Virus record (IMG/VR): IMGVR_UViG_3300047172_000041
Span: 1-54,904 of that record
Length of the DNA stretch: 54,904 bases
Origin: a virus
Direction: 5' to 3' (one strand)
The notes beneath the pieces are model-generated. The model was not told where the DNA came from, did not search any database, and was given only the letters and a program-made list of their open reading frames with translations. Below are positions 49,434-54,904 of the stretch, in pieces (within the stretch, counting starts at the first letter, position 1; every line of letters starts with the position of its first letter). The translations under genes and the position numbers were made by a program.

Positions 49434-49606
49434 TCGGGCCAGTCCTCCGCGATAGGCGAACGGCCGGGTACGGCTACCGGTTCATCCGCTGAACGGCCGG
49501 GTACAGCTACATCATGCGCTCGACAGTGCCCGTGAGGCACGCACAACGCCAGCCATTGCCTGTCATCGTGGCAGCAGCCGCACGGCAGGTATTGCTTAGC
49601 GCTCAC
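49430..49606 (-). CDS. Small Cys/His protein with two PGRS tags
   Basis: The GTG at 49606 (GGAGG eight bases upstream) is preferred over 49615. It gives 58 residues: MSAKQYLPCGCCHDDRQWLA. A zinc-ribbon-like cluster CGCCHD...CVPHGHCRAH is followed by two copies of VAVPGRS, each encoded by the gaacggccgggta element also found in the neighbouring repeat. Ends AEDWPE. Not recognised. Confidence 0.58.
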   Translation of the reverse strand: MSAKQYLPCGCCHDDRQWLALCVPHGHCRAHDVAVPGRSADEPVAVPGRSPIAEDWPE

Positions 49607-49691
49607 GATCGCCACCCTCCGTGGCTACCAGAAAACCTAGCACCACGATGATGCACAGCAGCACCAGAATGATCTTAACGAAAGCGCCCAT
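49596..49691 (-). CDS. Tiny membrane protein, 31 residues
   Basis: The product reads MGAFVKIILVLLCIIVVLGF and then a short acidic/basic tail (LVATEGGDRER). It is one membrane helix, preceded by aaggagaggcatcgtt. It overlaps its downstream neighbour slightly. Such tiny membrane proteins are common in phage early regions; function unknown. Confidence 0.5.
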   Translation of the reverse strand: MGAFVKIILVLLCIIVVLGFLVATEGGDRER

Positions 49692-49779
49692 AACGATGCC
49701 TCTCCTTAGCCAGTAATGCTCCCACCGCCACGGCAACGCTCCACAAGACTGCGTGAGCGGCGCATATACAGACAGTCAT
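49675..49779 (-). CDS. Tiny membrane protein, 34 residues
   Basis: The ATG overlaps the previous TGA (ATGA). The product reads MTVCICAAHAVLWSVAVAVG followed by a basic tail (ALLAKERHRYGRFR). It has one membrane helix. Coupling and a shared gene pattern support reality, but the size limits certainty. Confidence 0.45.
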   Translation of the reverse strand: MTVCICAAHAVLWSVAVAVGALLAKERHRYGRFR

Positions 49780-49901
49780 TGCCGCACCGTGTGGTAGCGC
49801 GGCCGGCGCCTGGCTCGTTTACGCTTGATTGGCTTGGCCAGTAGCCAGCGGTCGCCTAGCCATTGCTTCGCGGCGGTAATTTTTTGGTCAATGTCAGTCA
49901 T
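49776..49901 (-). CDS. Tiny basic protein, 41 residues
   Basis: The product reads MTDIDQKITAAKQWLGDRWL and ends in a very basic stretch (KPIKRKRARRRPRYHTVRQ). It overlaps neighbours by ATGA on both sides. The basic tail suggests nucleic-acid binding. Not recognised. Confidence 0.5.
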   Translation of the reverse strand: MTDIDQKITAAKQWLGDRWLLAKPIKRKRARRRPRYHTVRQ

Positions 49902-50203
49902 GGCTGCGGAGCCTCCACTGTGTAGTAACCGATGCGCGCGCCGTAGCGGCGCGGAAAGAAGGCACGGCGCGGGATGACGTGCTGTGTCCCTGAATCGAAC
50001 TCCGTGCCGCGTGGCCAGCCATTACGCACGGCAGTAGTCTTTATACGAGCGCTGCTGGCGCTCCCCGGAGCCCCGGATTCACCGCGTATCGAGAGCACGC
50101 GGCACGGAATGACGCCAGTGCCGGAATCGTAATAAGCGAGGCATCCAACACGTAGAACGGGCCGCGCGGCGTCGCTTGACGCTGTTTTGTCCGCGAGCGT
50201 CAT
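49898..50203 (-). CDS. Hypothetical protein
   Basis: This 101-residue protein, MTLADKTASSDAARPVLRVG, has beta-rich CLAYYDSGTGVIPCRVLSIR and a basic C-terminal half (PRRAFFPRRYGARIGYYTVE). The SH3-like pattern is only suggestive. It overlaps neighbours by ATGA. Not recognised. Confidence 0.55.
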   Translation of the reverse strand: MTLADKTASSDAARPVLRVGCLAYYDSGTGVIPCRVLSIRGESGAPGSASSARIKTTAVRNGWPRGTEFDSGTQHVIPRRAFFPRRYGARIGYYTVEAPQP

Positions 50204-50535
50204 GGTTGGTTCTCCTCAATGTTATCGCGTATGTCGCCGCAAGCAATCCAAAGCAGTCGGCTTAAGTTTGCCTCGTGATCCGCACGCTCTAAATCGTCCC
50301 AAGCGCCGTACTCTTTTAGCTCATCAGAAACTAGCGCTTCATCTAGCGCATCTAACTGTGCCTGGATGTAGGGAGCCCGCCGAAGCCACTCAATATCATC
50401 ATCGCAAGCGCCCGAATGGCAGCCGCTCAAGGCATCGGCGCGACCAATTTGCAATTCGATAAGGCCGCTGGAAGTACCCCACCATTCAGAATCCGCAGGC
50501 AAAGACAGCGGTGGTAGCGTTAATTCGTGGTTCAT
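50200..50535 (-). CDS. Acidic hypothetical protein
   Basis: This 111-residue protein, MNHELTLPPLSLPADSEWWG, has an acidic, helical second half (YIQAQLDALDEALVSDELKE; WIACGDIRDNIEENQP). Strong acidity recalls DNA-mimic or anti-host proteins, but no family is recognised. It overlaps the next gene. Confidence 0.55.
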   Translation of the reverse strand: MNHELTLPPLSLPADSEWWGTSSGLIELQIGRADALSGCHSGACDDDIEWLRRAPYIQAQLDALDEALVSDELKEYGAWDDLERADHEANLSRLLWIACGDIRDNIEENQP

Positions 50536-50705
50536 TACTGAGATACCTCTACGTAGTATTCATCGGTCTTTTCGTCGTACTCGGCGCCGCACTCAATTAG
50601 CCAGCAATCGCCGTCCCAGCGTTTCCTAGCGTTCGGGCATCCGGTTTCGTGGCAGAAAATGCCGTTAATCATCGCCGCTTCGCATTGGTCGCATTTGATG
50701 TTCAT
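50535..50705 (-). CDS. Zinc-ribbon small protein
   Basis: The ATG at 50705 overlaps the previous stop and gives 56 residues: MNIKCDQCEAAMINGIFCHE. The cysteine pattern CDQC...FCHETGCPNAR and a later Cys (DCWLIECGAEYDE) suggest one or two zinc knuckles. Small proteins with CxxC..CHExGCPN are seen in other phages. Function is unknown. Confidence 0.62.
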   Translation of the reverse strand: MNIKCDQCEAAMINGIFCHETGCPNARKRWDGDCWLIECGAEYDEKTDEYYVEVSQ

Positions 50706-51061
50706 GCGTGCACCCAATACGCCACGCCGTCAAAATCGACGAGCATATAATCGTGCTGCAATTCGCGTGCAGCCTGATCCCAGTCGATGCATGTGTAAGG
50801 CCAGCAAGCATCGGCTTTAATAAGGCCGGTATCCTCCGCGAGCTGCGCGGCGTACTCTTTAAAGTAAGAGCCTCGAATTAGCACCTCGCCGTAGCGCCAA
50901 TCTGGGGAGCCTGATGCTTCTTCCGCAAGCGCTTCGAGCGCTGCCAGCTCGTGCGCATCTTCTGCGGATAGGCTGTCGCGGTTCGCGCGCAATTCGGCGA
51001 TACGTGCTATCACGTCCCGCGAATCGATGATGGCGTCGAAGTTACCGATAGTATTTGACAT
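50702..51061 (-). CDS. Phage/plasmid early-region protein
   Basis: This 119-residue protein, MSNTIGNFDAIIDSRDVIAR, continues DSLSAEDAHELAALEALAEE and then WRYGEVLIRGSYFKEYAAQL, CWPYTCIDWDQAARELQHDY, MLVDFDGVAYWVHA. The family pattern (IIDSRDVIxRIxxL, then CIDWxxAAxxLxxDYxxVDFDG) is one I associate with phages and plasmids of proteobacteria. No activity is known to me. Confidence 0.68.
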   Translation of the reverse strand: MSNTIGNFDAIIDSRDVIARIAELRANRDSLSAEDAHELAALEALAEEASGSPDWRYGEVLIRGSYFKEYAAQLAEDTGLIKADACWPYTCIDWDQAARELQHDYMLVDFDGVAYWVHA

Positions 51062-51087
51062 GGCTAAATCCTCCTATGGCCGAATGA

Positions 51088-51300
51088 TTAGCGGTGACGC
51101 CAGCCCTTGACGCTGGCGTAGAGCCCGCTGATGTAATCCTGCACAGCGTGCCCGTCGATGTATTCGATGACGCGCGGTGCTGCGAGCTGGCGCGCGCGTG
51201 CAAACGCGCGGGCACTTTCAACGGTCGGAAAATACAGCACACCGTCGCGCACTTTGACGTCCTGGCTCGCGTTCCAGTTCTCAAACGTATGGGCATTCAT
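51088..51300 (-). CDS. Small hypothetical protein
   Basis: This 70-residue protein, MNAHTFENWNASQDVKVRDG, continues VLYFPTVESARAFARARQLA and PRVIEYIDGHAVQDYISGLY. The beta-alpha-beta pattern with an AFARAR helix is regular. It overlaps the next upstream gene by ATGA. Not recognised. Confidence 0.55.
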   Translation of the reverse strand: MNAHTFENWNASQDVKVRDGVLYFPTVESARAFARARQLAAPRVIEYIDGHAVQDYISGLYASVKGWRHR

Positions 51301-51485
51301 TTGTTCACCTCGCGGTTCCAGCGTTCAATCTGTGCGATAGCGGCACGCTTGATGCTGTCATCATCCCGGCGCTGTTGCGCGCGCCGTAGCGCAGCCTGTG
51401 TTTCCGTTTCACCGTTGCCCGAATCGAATGCGAGAAAAAACGGAATCGAAAGCACAAGCGCGCCGATGACTTGTAGGAAAATCAT
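51297..51485 (-). CDS. Small membrane-anchored protein
   Basis: The ATG at 51485 overlaps the previous copy's stop and gives 62 residues: MIFLQVIGALVLSIPFFLAF. One N-terminal helix is followed by a charged helical domain (TETQAALRRAQQRRDDDSIK). Not recognised. Confidence 0.55.
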   Translation of the reverse strand: MIFLQVIGALVLSIPFFLAFDSGNGETETQAALRRAQQRRDDDSIKRAAIAQIERWNREVNK

Positions 51486-51949
51486 TTGCAATACTCCATG
51501 TGAAGCCGAAGAAACGCCTCAGCGCATGCGCGCTTGAACTCGGCTCGCGCCGCGCACTTCACGCGGTTGAATTCGGCCAGCGCCGCGCGGCGCACGCGCT
51601 CGTACTCGGCCAGCGCCAGGGCAATCACGCGGTTGAACTCGGCTCGCGCCGCGCACTTCACGCGGTTGAATTCGGCCAGCGCCGCGTAACGCGCGCGCTC
51701 GTACTCGGCCAGCGCCAAGGCAATCACGCGCTCGTACTCGGCCCGCGCCGCGCGGCGCACGCGGTTGAACTCGGCCAGCGCCGGGGCTGGCAGTGTCTTG
51801 TACGCGACCCATTCCCAGTCGAATGTGGATGCGTGCCGGGCCAGCTCAGGCTTAATATCGGTGCTCTCACCGGCCAGCTTGCGAAATTTTTCGCGCTGTC
51901 TGCGGCAGGCGCCCATATCAACTAACTGCTGGTAGGTGATGGCTCTCAT
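51482..51949 (-). CDS. Hendecad-repeat family protein (copy 8, last of the chain)
   Basis: The ATG at 51949 gives 155 residues. The N-terminal domain is ITYQQLVDMGACRRQREKFR, then KLAGESTDI and FDWEWVAYKTLPAPA. Eight or nine 11-residue units follow (AEYERVIALAL; AEFNRVKCAAR), then the tail FLRLHMEYCK. Here the usual FGDS reads AGES. Cys residues occur in some repeat units, unlike other copies. It overlaps copy 7 by ATGA. Confidence 0.78.
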   Translation of the reverse strand: MRAITYQQLVDMGACRRQREKFRKLAGESTDIKPELARHASTFDWEWVAYKTLPAPALAEFNRVRRAARAEYERVIALALAEYERARYAALAEFNRVKCAARAEFNRVIALALAEYERVRRAALAEFNRVKCAARAEFKRACAEAFLRLHMEYCK

Positions 51950-52644
51950 TTGCAATACTCCATGTGAAGCCGAAGAATCGCCTCAGCGCATTCGCGCTCG
52001 TACTCGGCCTGCGCCGCATCACGCTCGCGCTCGTACTCGGCTCGCGCCGGGGCAATCACGCGCTCGTACTCGGCCTGCGCCGCGCGGCGCACGCGGTTGA
52101 ACTCGGCCCATGCCGGGGCGCGCACGCGCTCGTACTCGGCCTGCGCCGAGTCACGCACGCGCTTGAACTCGGCCCATGCCGGGGCGGTCACGCGCTTGAA
52201 CTCGACCCGTGCCAGGGCGCGCACGTGCTCGAACTCGGCCAGCGCCGCGCCACGCACGCGCATGAACTCGGCCAGCGCCGAGTCACGCGCGCGCTTGAAC
52301 TCGGCCTGCGCCGGGGCAATCACGCGCTCGTACTCGGCCTGCGCCGAGTCACGCACGCGCTTGAACTCGGCCCATGCCGGGGCGGTCACGCGCTTGAACT
52401 CGACCCATGCCAGGGCGCGCACGTGCTCGAACTCGGCCAGCGCCGCGCCACGCACGCGCATGAACTCGGCCCGTGCCGGGGCTGGCAGTGTCTTACGCGC
52501 GATCCAGTCCCAGTCGAATGTGGATGCGTGCCGGGCCAGCCCCGGCGCGATTTCCACGCTATCGCCAAAAAGTTCGCGAAATTTTTCGCGCTGTCTGCGG
52601 CAGGCGCGCGAGGCAACCAATTGCTGATAGGTAATGGTGCTCAT
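51946..52644 (-). CDS. Hendecad-repeat family protein (copy 7, longest)
   Basis: This is the longest copy at 232 residues: MSTITYQQLVASRACRRQRE, FRELFGDSVEIAPGL, FDWDWIARKTLPAPA. About fifteen 11-residue units follow. A 198-bp segment (six units) is present twice in near-identical form (52127-52270 and 52325-52468), which explains its length. The tail reads ILRLHMEYCK. ATGA overlaps on both sides. Confidence 0.8.
   Translation of the reverse strand: MSTITYQQLVASRACRRQREKFRELFGDSVEIAPGLARHASTFDWDWIARKTLPAPARAEFMRVRGAALAEFEHVRALAWVEFKRVTAPAWAEFKRVRDSAQAEYERVIAPAQAEFKRARDSALAEFMRVRGAALAEFEHVRALARVEFKRVTAPAWAEFKRVRDSAQAEYERVRAPAWAEFNRVRRAAQAEYERVIAPARAEYERERDAAQAEYERECAEAILRLHMEYCK
52127..52468. 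repeat. 198-bp internal duplication in copy 7
   Basis: The segment with ctgcgccgagtcacgcacgc starts at 52141 and again at 52339, 198 bp later, which is six 33-bp units. Over about 140 bases the two copies differ by a single visible change (cccgtgcc versus cccatgcc). This points to a recent in-frame duplication. Confidence 0.85.
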
Positions 52645-53141
52645 TTGCAATACTCCATGTGAAGCCGAAGAAACGCCTCAGCGCATACGCGCTCGTACTC
52701 GGCCTGCGCCGCATCACGCTCGCGCTCGTACTCGGCTCGCGCCGGGGCAATCACGCGCTCGTACTCGGCCCATGCCGGGGCGCGCACGCGCTCGTACTCG
52801 GCCCATGCCGGGGCGCGCACGCGCTTGAACTCGGCCTGCGCCGCGTCATACACGCGCTTGAACTCGGCCCATTCCGGGGCGATCACGCGCTTGAACTCGG
52901 CCCATGCCAGGGCAATCACGCGCTCGGACTCGGCCTGCGCCGAGCCACGCACGCGCTTGAACTCGGCCAGCCCCGGCGCTGGCAGTGTCTTGCGCGCGAT
53001 CCAGGCCCAGTCGAATGTGGATGCGTGTTCGATCAGCTCAGGCTTAATATCGGTGCTATCGCCGAACAGATCGCGAAACTTTTCGAGCTGATCGGCGCAA
53101 GCGCCCAAGGCAACTAACTGCCGGTAGGTAATGGTGCTCAT
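52641..53141 (-). CDS. Hendecad-repeat family protein (copy 6)
   Basis: The ATG at 53141 overlaps the stop of a tiny upstream ORF and gives 166 residues: MSTITYRQLVALGACADQLE, FRDLFGDSTDI, FDWAWIARKTLPAPG. Nine to ten units follow (AEFKRVYDAAQ; AEYERVRAPAW), then FLRLHMEYCK. Function is unknown, as for its sisters. Confidence 0.8.
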   Translation of the reverse strand: MSTITYRQLVALGACADQLEKFRDLFGDSTDIKPELIEHASTFDWAWIARKTLPAPGLAEFKRVRGSAQAESERVIALAWAEFKRVIAPEWAEFKRVYDAAQAEFKRVRAPAWAEYERVRAPAWAEYERVIAPARAEYERERDAAQAEYERVCAEAFLRLHMEYCK

Positions 53142-53266
53142 TTGAAATCTCCCGGCCATGCGCCTAGATGAATCACGCACTGATACCGAATGCGTGAGCG
53201 CAGGCAGCGCACGGCTATGCGGATGCTACGTTTGACGACTGATTCGAACATGTGCGAGCGCTCCAT
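53138..53266 (-). CDS. Possible tiny basic protein, 42 residues
   Basis: The frame reads MERSHMFESVVKRSIRIAVR and then CLRSRIRYQCVIHLGAWPGD. Its TGA overlaps the ATG of copy 6, the same coupling seen along the operon. No clear Shine-Dalgarno is visible. It may serve only to bring ribosomes to copy 6. Confidence 0.4.
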   Translation of the reverse strand: MERSHMFESVVKRSIRIAVRCLRSRIRYQCVIHLGAWPGDFK

Positions 53267-53285
53267 TAATCAAAGGAATGGTGGA

Positions 53286-53501
53286 CTACAGGGCAACATC
53301 GAACGGCTCAAGCGTGATCATCAGATAATCCGGATGAGTGACTACCATGCGCTCAGACTGCTCCAACGCATCTGCGTGCGAACCCGCAACGATGACCTGG
53401 GAGAATGTCCGGCCGTTCAAACGTGTAACCGTCAATTTGTAAGATTTGAGCATGATCGGCGCCTGTACCGGCAGTTCGGTTCGCTTATCAACGTACAACA
53501 T
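53286..53501 (-). CDS. Unrelated small protein inside the repeat-gene chain
   Basis: This 71-residue protein, MLYVDKRTELPVQAPIMLKS, has a beta-alpha pattern (YKLTVTRLNGRTFSQVIVAG, then HADALEQSERM). An aggagcgaacc precedes the ATG. It is the only gene in the chain that lacks the repeat family domain and may be an older resident of the operon. Not recognised. Confidence 0.62.
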   Translation of the reverse strand: MLYVDKRTELPVQAPIMLKSYKLTVTRLNGRTFSQVIVAGSHADALEQSERMVVTHPDYLMITLEPFDVAL

Positions 53502-54126
53502 GGTTCGCTCCTAAGTGCGTGTTGCCTGAGCAATACTCCGTATGAAGCCGCAGAAACGCCTCCGCGCATACGCGCTCGAACTCGGCCCACGCCGCATCAC
53601 GCTCGCGCTCGAACTTGGCCCACGCCGCATTACGCACGCGCATGAACTCGGCCCGTGCCGGGGCTGGCAGTGTCTTGCGCGCGATCCAATCCCAGTCGAA
53701 CGCGGACGCGTATTCGATCAGCTCAGGCTTAATATCGGTGCTATCGCCAAAAAGTTCGCGGAACTTTTCGAGCTGATCGGCGCAAGCGCCCATATCAGCT
53801 AGCTGCTGGTAGGTAATGGTGCTCACGGTTCGCTGCTCCATATGAAGCCGCAGAAATGTCCCGGCCCATACGCGCTCGAACTCGGCCCATTCCGGGGCGA
53901 TCACGCGCTCGTACTCGGCCTGCGCCGCGCTGCGCACGCGCTCGAACTCGGCCTGCGCCGAGGCTGGCAGTGTCTTGCGCGCGATCCAATCCCAATCGAA
54001 TGTGGATGCGTATTCGGCCAGCTCAGGCTTAATATCGGTGCTATCGCCAAAAAGTTCGCGGAACTTTTCGAGCTGATCGGCGCAAGCGCCTAAGGCAACC
54101 AATTGCTGATAGGTAATGTCGCTCAT
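53488..54126 (-). CDS. Hendecad-repeat family protein, two copies fused (copies 4 and 5)
   Basis: The ATG at 54126 gives 212 residues with two N-terminal domains in one frame. The first (MSDITYQQLVALGACADQLE; FDWDWIARKTLPASA) has three units and ends FLRLHMEQRT. With no stop it runs straight into VSTITYQQLADMGACADQLE and a second domain with three units. The junction still carries a GTG with ggagcagcgaacc upstream, so the second half may also be made alone. The C-terminus is altered (HTEYCSGNTHLGANHVVR). Confidence 0.78.
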   Translation of the reverse strand: MSDITYQQLVALGACADQLEKFRELFGDSTDIKPELAEYASTFDWDWIARKTLPASAQAEFERVRSAAQAEYERVIAPEWAEFERVWAGTFLRLHMEQRTVSTITYQQLADMGACADQLEKFRELFGDSTDIKPELIEYASAFDWDWIARKTLPAPARAEFMRVRNAAWAKFERERDAAWAEFERVCAEAFLRLHTEYCSGNTHLGANHVVR

Positions 54127-54590
54127 TTGCAATACTCCATATGAAGCCGAAGGAACGCCTCAGCGCATACGCGTTCGAACTCGGCCAGCGCCGCATCACG
54201 CTCGCGCTCGTACTCGGCCCATGCCAGGGCGCGCACGCGTTCGAACTTGGCCAGCGCCGGGGCGATCACGCGCTCGTACTCGGCCCCTGCCGGGGCGATC
54301 ACGCGCTCGTACTCGGCCTCTGCCGGGGCGATCACGCGCTCGAACTCGGCTCGCGCCGCGCTGCGCACGCGCTCGTACTCGGCCCATGCCGGGGCGGTCG
54401 CGCGCATGAACTCGGCCAGCCCCGGCGCTGGCAGTGCCTTGCGCGCGAGCCGATCCCAATCGAACGCGGATGCGTATTCGGCCAGCCCCGGCGCGATTTC
54501 CACGCTATCGCCAAAAAGTTCGCGGAACTTTTCGAGCTGATCGGCGCAAGCGCCCATGTCCGCCAATTGCTGATAGGTAATGTCGCTCAT
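54123..54590 (-). CDS. Hendecad-repeat family protein (copy 3)
   Basis: This 155-residue protein, MSDITYQQLADMGACADQLE, continues FRELFGDSVEIAPGL and FDWDRLARKALPAPG (Arg replaces the second Trp). About nine units follow (AEYERVIAPAG; AKFERVRALAW), then FLRLHMEYCK. It overlaps its neighbours by ATGA. Confidence 0.8.
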   Translation of the reverse strand: MSDITYQQLADMGACADQLEKFRELFGDSVEIAPGLAEYASAFDWDRLARKALPAPGLAEFMRATAPAWAEYERVRSAARAEFERVIAPAEAEYERVIAPAGAEYERVIAPALAKFERVRALAWAEYERERDAALAEFERVCAEAFLRLHMEYCK

Positions 54591-54904
54591 TTGCAGTGCT
54601 CCATATGAAGTCGCAGAAACGCCTCAGCGCATACGCGCTTGAACTCGGCCAGCGCCGGGGCGCGCACGCGCACGTACTCGGCCCATGCCGCGTCGCGCAC
54701 GCGCACGAACTCGGCCAGCGCCACATCATACACGCGCTCGGACTCGGCCCATGCCGGGGCGCGCACGCGCTTGAACTCGGCCAGCGCCGGGGCGATCACG
54801 CGCTCGTACTCGGCCCATTCCGGGGCGATCACGCGCTCGTACTCGGCCTGCGCCGCGCTGCGCACGCGCTCGAACTCGGCCTGCGCCGAGGCTGGCAGGG
54901 GCTT
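54587..54904 (-). CDS. Hendecad-repeat family protein, C-terminal part (cut by window end)
   Basis: An open frame of 106 codons to the window edge reads KPLPASAQAEFERV, eight to nine 11-residue units (AEYERVIAPEW; AEFVRVRDAAW) and the tail FLRLHMEHCK. The edge lies in the same place as the left-edge partial copy, so 1-179 plus this part would make one gene of about 160 residues in a circular molecule. Confidence 0.75.
   Translation of the reverse strand, partial: KPLPASAQAEFERVRSAAQAEYERVIAPEWAEYERVIAPALAEFKRVRAPAWAESERVYDVALAEFVRVRDAAWAEYVRVRAPALAEFKRVCAEAFLRLHMEHCK

Overview
The window reads as the complete, or very nearly complete, genome of a temperate podovirus (short-tailed phage) infecting a GC-rich Gram-negative host. 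Burkholderia, Ralstonia or a relative is the best guess, from the GC-rich third positions and the overall gene style; the host itself is not visible. The head and tail proteins follow the T7-type short-tail order (TerS, TerL, portal, scaffold, capsid, tail tubular A and B, internal virion proteins, fibre). There is no phage RNA polymerase. A tyrosine integrase, a small HTH regulator and a sigma-like factor are present instead.

Layout. (1) 1-1206, continuing across the ends into 54904-49212: a leftward operon of small genes, started by a strong promoter at 1250-1277. Its core is a chain of paralogous genes with nine N-terminal domains, each followed by 11-residue (33-bp) repeats. (2) 1207-2600: essentially gene-free control DNA with a 51-bp direct repeat, twin large palindromes, a tRNA-like fragment and an AT-rich patch. 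(3) 2601-4148: lysis-associated membrane proteins and a nested spanin pair. (4) 4148-13605: packaging and head genes, with a small tRNA after the portal gene and a structured 208-nt leader before the capsid gene. (5) 13609-18048: accessory island with two paralogous glycosyltransferases, a third glycosyltransferase-like gene, a sugar methyltransferase and an MptE-like protein. (6) 18053-31283: tail tube, internal virion proteins, tailspike and fibre. (7) 31293-33303: endolysin, holin, HExxH protein and one more small structural-type protein, then a terminator. (8) 33523-34827: integrase. (9) 48493-34824, leftward: the replication operon (sigma-like factor, primase-polymerase, helicase, phosphoesterase, DUF2800 nuclease, SSB, DNA polymerase, VRR-NUC, SNF2 helicase). 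(10) 48494-48688: divergent switch region with the HTH gene to its right.

How it works together (inference). The HTH protein and the divergent promoters probably set the lysogeny/replication decision. The replication operon supplies an autonomous replisome and the sigma-like factor, which may redirect host RNA polymerase to the rightward late genes. The island enzymes probably modify sugars on the virion or on the host surface. The tailspike, the endolysin/holin and the spanins act at entry and exit.

The two window ends share 27 of 29 bases and lie inside the same repeat gene, so the molecule is probably circular or circularly permuted and was opened within the repeat array. The least described parts are the hendecad-repeat gene array, the split primase-helicase with two genes set inside it, and the structured capsid leader.
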